This document shows, piece by piece, positions 16,796 to 21,976 of a DNA stretch of 21,976 nucleotides. The notes under the pieces are model-generated. The model was not told where the DNA came from, did no database searches, and worked only from the letters and a program-made list of their open reading frames with translations. The stretch lies in the NCBI GenBank assembly GCA_934183355.1, contig CAKPST010000041.1, positions 1 through 21,976 of the forward strand, given 5' to 3'. The DNA comes from an uncultured Prevotella sp. Lineage in GTDB: Bacteria > Bacteroidota > Bacteroidia > Bacteroidales > Bacteroidaceae. Position numbers and translations under genes: made by a program. Position 1 is the stretch's first letter; each line of letters opens with the position of its first letter.

Positions 16796-17854
16796 TTGAC
16801 TGATTTGAATAAATCTGCTGAAATAGTAAAATTGCTGATTAGAAAAGCAATAGATACGTCCTCTCTCGTTGACTTTGAACTGTTTCAAGATGTAAATTGG
16901 AAAAAGGTTATGAGGATCTCCGCTGCTCAGGGCGTTTTTGCTATAGCTTTTGATGGCATTGAACACTTACCTATGGAATGCCGACCTGATAAGAATTCTT
17001 TGATTCGATGGCTTGGACAGGTTTGTTATCAAGAGAAATTGTTTGAACACAATTGGAAGGTTGCTAAAATGATTTCAGGCTTATGGGGAAGCAAGGGTAT
17101 TGAAACGGTTGTTCTGAAAGGACGTTCTATTGCACAATTCTATCCTAAACCTGAGCACCGATATAGTTGTGATTTGGACATTTTTATTGGTAATGGTTGG
17201 GATAAAGCTTGCAAAATGTTGGAAGATAAGGGGGTTAAACTTGTACACGAGGTGTACAAGGAGGTGGAATTTACATTAAACAATGTGTATGTAGAATGTC
17301 ATCGTTATATTACTCCTTATCGTGGAAATAAGACTCTTAGAAGATTTGAAAAATTTCTGAAGAACTCTCTTGCTGAATCTCCCAAACAGTATTTTTACAA
17401 TACGGTTTTGCGTTGTCCCCCACTGATTTTTATCATCATGTTGCACATTGAGCATGCTCTTGGAGATTTGTTACATGGAAAATTCTCGCTGAAGCATGTG
17501 GTAGATTGGATTATATTAAGGAAACAGTCTATTGATTCTGAAACTGTCGAACTTCGATGCAAGGAGTTTGGATTTGATAGATTCCTTAAACTTATTGATG
17601 CTTTGGCTGATGTTGTAGAGGGGAAATGTGATATTACTTGTTTACCATCTTCTTTTCAAGAGGTGTACAATAGTTTATTTATTATTCCTTCTATCAGCAA
17701 AGAACCTAAGAGTTGGTTTGCTCGCCGTGTTTCTCTCTTTTTCGAGATAATCCAAAACAAAAGGATGTATAAGAACTTTGGGTATTGCTCGATGGAATGG
17801 TTCTTACTTAATGCTGTATGGTGCCATTTCTTAAAAAAGGAAGTCAATGGATGA
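16796..17854 (+). CDS. Nucleotidyltransferase-fold protein (NTP_transf_5-like), TTG start
   Basis: 352-residue protein of the uncharacterised nucleotidyltransferase family (PF14907 type) often found in surface-polysaccharide loci. VVLKGRSIAQFYPKPEHRYS followed by CDLDIFI at about 105-130 gives the fold's short acidic motif (D-x-D). Further C-terminal, FIIMLHIEHALGDLLHGKFSLKHVVDW holds the conserved histidines and the LKHVVDW piece common in the family. No ATG precedes this region, so the TTG at 16796, two codons after the epimerase stop and in the same frame, is the best start. The substrate is unknown; a classical sugar-nucleotide-forming role is not implied. It is the last intact gene of the glycan block, and IS66 debris begins 36 bp after its stop. 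Confidence 0.78.
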   Translation: MTDLNKSAEIVKLLIRKAIDTSSLVDFELFQDVNWKKVMRISAAQGVFAIAFDGIEHLPMECRPDKNSLIRWLGQVCYQEKLFEHNWKVAKMISGLWGSKGIETVVLKGRSIAQFYPKPEHRYSCDLDIFIGNGWDKACKMLEDKGVKLVHEVYKEVEFTLNNVYVECHRYITPYRGNKTLRRFEKFLKNSLAESPKQYFYNTVLRCPPLIFIIMLHIEHALGDLLHGKFSLKHVVDWIILRKQSIDSETVELRCKEFGFDRFLKLIDALADVVEGKCDITCLPSSFQEVYNSLFIIPSISKEPKSWFARRVSLFFEIIQNKRMYKNFGYCSMEWFLLNAVWCHFLKKEVNG

Positions 17855-17890
17855 AATTGTATTTCGGACTTTTCACTGTTGAATTTAAAA

Positions 17891-18010
17891 GTTTGCAGTC
17901 AGATTAGAGCAAAAAAATCGTTCTAACTCTTTGGAGCAGAGCATACATTTATAATTATGTACGGCAATAGAGATTTAGAACGTTTTTATTTTGAGTAGTA
18001 GACAAAGGGA
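17891..18010 (+). mobile_element. IS66-family remnant B: left end plus start of TnpA
   Basis: GTTTGCAGTCAGATTAGAGC at 17891-17910 is a mutated IS66 left end (compare 18340: GTAAGCAGTCAAATTAGGGC). An ATG follows at 17957, 66 bp from the end as against 67 bp in remnant C. It encodes MYGNRDLERFYFE and then two stops, against MYSNEDLERFYFKYQTEA in copy C. Homology fades at about 18010. Only the first 120 bp or so survive. Confidence 0.72.
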
Positions 18011-18060
18011 AATAAGTAATATTATTAGTTTTTGCCACCACAATATAACTATAGACATAG

Positions 18061-18339
18061 GAACACATTTCATTGGATATGAATTGCATTTACCAGCATT
18101 GTATATCGTGCATAAATTGTGTAACAAGCGGAAATGACATTTTGCAAATTCCGCTTACATATAATTGGGTTTACACTATATTTCAGCGTATTTATAAAAC
18201 AATTCTTGTACTCATAGAAGAATCTCAGGGAAAAATATTGAGTCGATTAAATGTTTTTTATACTGATGGAGTTGGATATAGTGATGTGGTTGGAATTGTT
18301 GCTATTCCTTTGATTATTGCCTTATTTGCTTTTTCTTTT
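18061..18339 (+). pseudogene. Fragment of an unrecognised membrane protein, cut by IS66 remnant C
   Basis: Open frame from just after a TAG at 18058-18060 up to the IS66 left end; possible starts are TTG 18073 or ATG 18079. About 90 residues, Cys-rich at the front (CISCINCVTSGND), then a predicted membrane segment VVGIVAIPLIIALFAFSF that is cut exactly at the IS end; beyond it the frame runs nine codons into the IS and stops at 18367-18369. An overlapping frame upstream also reads protein-like (THFIGYELHLPALYIVHKL), so a frameshift around 18100 is possible. An 8-bp stem (AAGCGGAA/TTCCGCTT) lies at 18126-18156. Family not recognised; likely the 5' part of a gene whose remainder was lost. Confidence 0.45.
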
Positions 18340-18406
18340 GTAAGCAGTCAAATTAGGGCTTACCTCTGAAGTTTATATCTTTTGACTGAACAAAAATCTT
18401 TAAAAT

Positions 18407-18555
18407 ATGTACAGCAACGAAGATTTAGAACGCTTTTATTTTAAGTACCAAACAGAGGCTTTACCTCATGGTCAATCCCTTCAGTTTTTTGTCTATACAA
18501 TAATGTGCCTTACAATCTATTTTCAAAATGGTATAGGGATACCCGTCGCAAACGA
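18407..18555 (+). pseudogene. tnpA: IS66 TnpA N-terminal fragment with frameshift
   Basis: MYSNEDLERFYFKYQTEALPHGQSLQ is read from the ATG at 18407 and matches the first small protein of Bacteroidales IS66 elements. The frame then breaks near 18483; a neighbouring frame continues with FCLYNNVPYNLFSKWYRDTRR, so one base is missing (a Ser codon before FCLYNN). After about 18555 the sequence is no longer tnpA. Non-functional. Confidence 0.8.
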
Positions 18556-18617
18556 CCCTCTAAATCACCCTTAAAGGGAGACTTTCTAGAGATTTCCTTT
18601 AAAAGGGATAAGGGGGG
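18556..18617. repeat. REP-like imperfect palindrome inside IS66 remnant C
   Basis: ccctctaaatcacccttaaa at 18556-18575 faces cctttaaaagggataagggg at 18596-18615 in inverted orientation with a few mismatches; the centre is gggagactttctagagattt. Palindromes of the CCCTTTAAAGGG type are common between genes in Bacteroidales. It lies just where tnpB and most of tnpC are deleted. Confidence 0.5.
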
Positions 18618-18682
18618 CGATGTATCGGGCTTGAGCAGCCCCAAATGTTAAGAGTCAATCGAAATTTTTAGCAAGTCAATGG

Positions 18683-18708
18683 GAGTAGGCACTGAAAAGT
18701 GCCTACTC
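18683..18708. repeat. Perfect 11-bp hairpin in IS66 right-end repeat
   Basis: GAGTAGGCACT, loop GAAA, AGTGCCTACTC: an 11-bp perfect stem with a tetraloop, 30 bp inside the right end of remnant C. In remnant A (3071-3095) the right arm is kept but the left arm has diverged. Possibly the transposase-gene terminator or a structural end signal. Confidence 0.75.
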
Positions 18709-18757
18709 TCTAGAGTATGCTCTAATTTGACTGTTTACAATTTAATTTTGAAAGCCC

Positions 18758-19968
18758 ATGAAGGTAAAATGTAAGGACAAAGCTTCTTGTTTTAAGATAA
18801 TATTTAATGGCGTTTTGTCTGACTATAAAAGAGAGATTGTTGCAAAGTTTTTCTCCTATTTACATAGCTTTGTTGTTTCATACGATTCGTTTACGAAGGA
18901 ATGGAAAGGTTTTGCAATGACTTATCCGAGTAATTGTGACCTGAAAGAAGTTTATCAACACATGTCTGATAGTTTTGAGCTTTGTGTTCAAGATGATAGG
19001 TGTGAACGGTGGGTAAATATCGAAGATAGAAGAAACTCGGCTGTTTCGATAATGATGAATTTTGCGTTGAAAGCTTTGGATAAAGGACAGGGCGTATTTT
19101 GAGAGTTGGAAGAACCAACATGTAAAGAGATGTCTGAGTATATAAGGCAACAGTTTGACATGCAAATACCATTAAATACCTGGATGTTTTCGTTTCAAAT
19201 GTATTCTACTGATGATGAAGATTTGACATTAGACAGAACTAAGATGTTTTATCCCAATGATGGTTACTGGGGGCTATCTCAGAGAATATAGTAGATACAT
19301 ATTATGTTTTATATGCAGAGGGATATGAGCCGTATAGCAGGGTAAAACAATGTGCATTGTATTCTTCTGTTTTATTTCATAATATGATGGTGTCGTTTGG
19401 CATGCTTTGCGCTCTGTTTATAGATGCCTCGTGTTCGTCATTGGTACATATGGATTCGTTTATACATATGTGGTGCTATATACAATATAGGTATCACAAT
19501 AGTTTCTTGTATCGTGTAGAAATGCCATGCACTCCTTTAAATACGACTAAACGAACAGATCAAAGAGGTGTAAAGGATCACACGACGCAAATGAAGATTT
19601 ACTTGTTTGATCGATCGATGAAGCCTGTATTGATAAGATTGGATTTGCCCCATTCAGGTTTCAACTATCTTCATGCTAACATTTCTACAGTTCGTGGGAA
19701 AAAGGTTGAAGGAGATGACCATTTGAAATTTAATGCAAATTGTACAGCAGATGATTTGAATGTTTTGTTTGATAGTATACATGAAAGTATAAAGGAGCAA
19801 ACTCCAAATTTGTTTAAAATTGTAGATAGCACGAATAAAGATGAGAATATCATTTTTACGAAAATGTTGAAGTTCTTGGATTATGATGCGCTTTGCATGA
19901 ATGTGCTAAGTAATGAACCATATGATGCGAAGCAAAGGAAAATTGCAGGTTTTTTTAAAGATGGATAA
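18758..19968 (+). pseudogene. Unknown ~403-codon gene broken by one stop and one frameshift
   Basis: Three adjacent open frames join into one protein. From ATG 18758 the frame is open to TGA at 19100-19102; the same frame continues as ELEEPTCKEMSEYIRQQFDM up to NDGYWG; at a run of five G (19269-19273) one added G would move it into the next frame, which continues AISENIVDTYYVLYAEGYEP to the stop at 19966-19968. No start is needed for the later pieces. The family is not recognised. The C-terminal part contains MKPVLIRLDLPHSGFNYLHA followed by DDHLKF, a His/Asp-containing strand pattern faintly like small toxin domains, which is too weak to name. The start is 20 bp after IS66 remnant C, so the native 5' region may be lost. 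It overlaps the next remnant at ATGGATAA, as in an operon. Confidence 0.6.
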
Positions 19969-20147
19969 AACTGAATCTATTGAGTCTGTTTTGTTAAATG
20001 CTTATTCAGTATTTAAACAATAAGGATAAAGTCTTGTTGTTGCTTATGTCGGAAATGATGTTTGTTTATTAGAATCAATAGAAGAATACGATGTTGTTTT
20101 TCTTTTTGGGGGGTTGATGATAATCTTGATTGTATAAACGATGAATG
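19961..20147 (+). pseudogene. Decayed small reading frame between unknown gene and TM-helical gene
   Basis: ATG at 19961 overlaps the preceding stop (ATGGATAA) and reads MDKTESIESVLLNAYSVFKQ before TAA. A few bases on, NKDKV and then VVAYVGNDVCLLESIEEYD and VVFLFGG appear in different frames; after a six-G run (20108-20113) a third frame gives VDDNLDCINDE and stops at 20145-20147, overlapping the next gene's ATG. The overlaps at both ends suggest a former ~60-codon acidic protein in the same operon, now with several frameshifts. Function unknown; an immunity-type partner is speculation. Confidence 0.4.
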
Positions 20148-21898
20148 ATATATTGGAAAATATTGTGGGTTGGTTCCCAGAAATCGCTGAGGCAAAATTT
20201 TGGGGAGTTCTTATTACAGGTGGTTTATTTACTTATTTAATAGAATGGTTGAGTAAGCGTTTTGATTCTGGATATTATGAATGGAAGATTGTGAAGCGCT
20301 TGGCTATTGCTGATGCTGTGTTGTTAGTCATATTGCTCTTATTATCTTCGCAATGGCCTTGGTTCCTTTTGTTGATTCTACCTTGGGGATATTTTCTTGT
20401 GAGATATTTTTGTTTTAAAGAGAAGAGCGAAAGTATGGAGATTTCCCAAACCGTTGATAGTCAAGATTTAGTGTGTTACAAGTATCTTCAGTATTTGGAA
20501 CGAAGAGAATTGTGTAGTTGGGAGGTACGTAAATATTTGTTTCCTGCTATGACTGTTCTTTTTGAAATAGGCGCGATGAAGCTGTTGGATGAAAAGTTGG
20601 AGCAGCTGAAGGGATGTTACGGGGAAACCTATGAGTGGAAACGTTTGAAAAGTTTTTTGTGCAGTAATCGTCATGAGTATGTTCAAATGCTGGAGTTGCT
20701 GAAAGCATTTGAAGATGATAAGCATCTTTCAAAGCAGGAACGTTGCCGAACAGTCCTAAACACATTTCATGCATACCGATGCTTGAATAATGAAGAAGGG
20801 GTGAACACTTATATTCCCAAGATTGAACATATGGTTTTTGAAGGTAAGGCATATTCTGTTGAAGCGCTAGATGATTTGTTGTACCACTATGAGATGGCTC
20901 ATAATGAAGAGGGCGTAAGTCGGATCCTTGAAATCTTGAATAATATAACGGTTAAAGATTTTTCTGCCTATGTGGAATTTGTTGATGTGCAATATATGCA
21001 CAATAAGCGGATAGGAAATGTGGAAGGGAATAGGAGATTACTTGATGAGATGTCACGAAAGCAAGCAGAAATGGAACAAGATAATGCTCGTGTTTTGCGT
21101 TTTGGATTGAGGTTGCTGAGATATTATTTTGAAAATAATTACTCTTGGTTTGAGTATAGTCTTGCATTATTCAATCAGGCTGAATCGTATTTGGCACATT
21201 CAGACGAAATCGCTTTTGAATACTTGGAAGCTGTGATGCTTATTTTGAAAAATGCACATGATGCATGTGGTATTTCTTTGCCTCCAGAGCAGTTGACGCA
21301 TCTATTTGGAACTATTCGTAGGTATATCGATAAATATATGCCTGAGTATGATAAAAGAATAACGAATTTACCAGATGAGTTAGTGTATCGAAAGAGAGAG
21401 ATGTTGGAGCATAAGGTTACATATGCGCGACTGGTGGGTAATTTGACAAAAGATGAACCTGCTTGTTTGAATGAAATTTGCAGATTGGAAAATCAGATTA
21501 TTCGTTTGTGTTATGATAATGGGGAGAATCGTGAGGCATTGCACTTTCTTGTCGTGTTGACGGATGATATATTGAATTATTATGATACCATCCAGATAGA
21601 TATTAATAATGATCTCACTGACCCTGATATTTTGCGGGCTGAAAAGGAAAAACCGTTTTTCATGGATCAGGTGAAGCAGAATATGGAAAGCATTGACAAT
21701 GTTTTACGGCAGAATGATTATAACCGTACATTGGCTTATTATATTTTTTTTCAAGCCTATTTCAATTTTAAAATTGGCAATTTGGAAAATGCAAGATATG
21801 CCTTGCACAAATTTGAAGAGACAAATGTGTCAATCAAAAATTTTTCGATTGCCATACAGAACTTGTATCAGATGGTAAGAGAAAATGTGAAATTATAA
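20141..21898 (+). CDS. Two-TM protein with long helical (TPR-like) cytosolic region, function unknown
   Basis: 585-residue protein. Two membrane segments lie at the N-terminus: about 18-37 (KFWGVLITGGLFTYLIEWLS) and about 53-85 (VLLVILLLLSSQWPWFLLLI onwards). From about 100 to the end it is all-helical, with repeated paired helices rich in Leu, Tyr and Glu (AMKLLDEKLEQLKGCY; YRCLNNEEGVNTYIPKIEHM; YHYEMAHNEEGVSRILEILN; YFQAYFNFKIGNLENARYAL-like end), resembling an alpha-solenoid of the TPR type. I do not recognise a named family and see no catalytic motif. The ATG overlaps the stop of the decayed frame upstream (GATGAATGA). Base composition looks less A+T-rich than the glycan genes. A membrane-anchored scaffold or sensor is one possible reading (inference). 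Confidence 0.75.
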   Translation: MNDILENIVGWFPEIAEAKFWGVLITGGLFTYLIEWLSKRFDSGYYEWKIVKRLAIADAVLLVILLLLSSQWPWFLLLILPWGYFLVRYFCFKEKSESMEISQTVDSQDLVCYKYLQYLERRELCSWEVRKYLFPAMTVLFEIGAMKLLDEKLEQLKGCYGETYEWKRLKSFLCSNRHEYVQMLELLKAFEDDKHLSKQERCRTVLNTFHAYRCLNNEEGVNTYIPKIEHMVFEGKAYSVEALDDLLYHYEMAHNEEGVSRILEILNNITVKDFSAYVEFVDVQYMHNKRIGNVEGNRRLLDEMSRKQAEMEQDNARVLRFGLRLLRYYFENNYSWFEYSLALFNQAESYLAHSDEIAFEYLEAVMLILKNAHDACGISLPPEQLTHLFGTIRRYIDKYMPEYDKRITNLPDELVYRKREMLEHKVTYARLVGNLTKDEPACLNEICRLENQIIRLCYDNGENREALHFLVVLTDDILNYYDTIQIDINNDLTDPDILRAEKEKPFFMDQVKQNMESIDNVLRQNDYNRTLAYYIFFQAYFNFKIGNLENARYALHKFEETNVSIKNFSIAIQNLYQMVRENVKL

Positions 21899-21938
21899 AT
21901 CACTTGTACCACTGTTTGGACTAATAAAACAACAAACT

Positions 21939-21976
21939 ATGATAAATTACATCTTTATTTTCATTCTGCTAATTAT
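21939..21976 (+). CDS. 5' end of a hydrophobic protein, possibly WecA/WbpL-like initiating transferase
   Basis: ATG at 21939 followed by MINYIFIFILLI up to the window edge: the start of a membrane protein. In many Bacteroidales capsule loci the epimerase is followed by a MraY/WecA-type undecaprenyl-phosphate phosphosugar transferase that starts with such a segment. Only 12 codons are visible, so the identity is a guess from locus order. The 40 bp before it have no structure that I can call. Confidence 0.35.
   Translation, partial: MINYIFIFILLI

Larger units (their letters stand above)
18340..18738 (+). mobile_element. IS66-family remnant C: 399-bp internally deleted element with both ends
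   Basis: Left end GTAAGCAGTCAAATTAGGGC at 18340; the right end is the reverse complement of GTAAACAGTCAAATTAGAGC, ending at 18738. Inside are the first ~50 codons of tnpA, a short palindromic segment, and then the last bases of the transposase gene (tgtatcgggcttgagcag, matching 3009-3026 in remnant A) plus the right-end tail. tnpB and nearly all of tnpC are missing. The 8 bases on either side (tttctttt and aatttaat) do not match, so no target duplication is kept. It resembles a MITE-like, non-autonomous derivative. Confidence 0.8.

Noticed and set aside
18126..18156. 8-bp stem (AAGCGGAA/TTCCGCTT) as a terminator
   Set aside because: It has a 15-nt loop, no T-run, and lies within an open frame; reported only as part of the fragment.
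18332..18746. Target-site duplication around IS66 remnant C
   Set aside because: The 8 bases outside each end (tttctttt and aatttaat) differ.
19100..19102. TGA as selenocysteine or recoded codon
   Set aside because: No stem-loop of SECIS type is evident after it, and a second lesion in the same gene makes ordinary decay simpler.
1..21976. tRNA, rRNA, CRISPR array or UpxY/UpxZ regulators
   Set aside because: Looked for and not seen: no cloverleaf-like or regularly spaced repeats, and no NusG-like reading frame upstream of the flippase.

Overview
The window looks like part of a chromosome of a Bacteroidales bacterium (Bacteroides, Phocaeicola or Prevotella type). The reasons are the strongly A+T-rich coding DNA, the IS66 subtype whose first protein begins MYSNEDLERFYF, and the combination of polysaccharide gene families. 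All supported genes lie on the + strand. The main content is a capsular/exopolysaccharide (Wzx/Wzy-type) locus, edged and interrupted by decayed insertion sequences.

Layout. (1) 1-2451: most of a TrlF-family PHP/SMC-like ATPase. Its 5' end is outside the window and its frame is broken near position 90. (2) 2450-3125: the 3' part of an IS66-family element (C-terminal transposase with one internal stop, plus the right terminal repeat). (3) 3130-9662: six closely packed genes: Wzx flippase, hexapeptide acyltransferase, ferredoxin/F420-dehydrogenase-like protein, polysaccharide pyruvyl transferase-like protein, GT4 glycosyltransferase and TupA-like ATP-grasp protein. (4) 9663-10146: A+T-rich gap with an inverted repeat. 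(5) 10147-14600: EpsG/Wzy-like polymerase, two GT4 enzymes and an unrecognised protein. (6) 14601-14755: gap with a stem-loop. (7) 14756-17854: WcaI/WbuB-like GT4, NAD-dependent sugar epimerase/reductase and a NTP_transf_5-type nucleotidyltransferase-like protein. (8) 17855-20147: a second IS66 left end, a truncated membrane-protein fragment, a 399-bp internally deleted IS66 with both ends, a broken ~400-codon gene of unknown function, and a smaller decayed reading frame. (9) 20141-21898: an intact two-TM protein with a long helical cytosolic part, function unknown. (10) 21939-end: the first 12 codons of a hydrophobic protein, possibly the WecA/WbpL-like initiating transferase that usually follows the epimerase in such loci.

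How the genes work together (inference from families): a lipid-linked repeat unit would be started by a phosphosugar transferase, extended by the four GT4 enzymes, decorated by the acyltransferase and the pyruvyl transferase/Fe-S/TupA-like group, flipped by Wzx and polymerised by the EpsG-like Wzy. The epimerase would provide a nucleotide-sugar precursor. No UpxY/UpxZ-type regulators, tRNAs, rRNAs or CRISPR arrays are visible.

Points most worth a second look: the glycan block lies between the inner ends of two same-orientation IS66 remnants; an 8-G tract sits inside the capsule acyltransferase gene; and an unrecognised cargo block (17.9-21.9 kb) separates the epimerase/nucleotidyltransferase from the putative initiating transferase.
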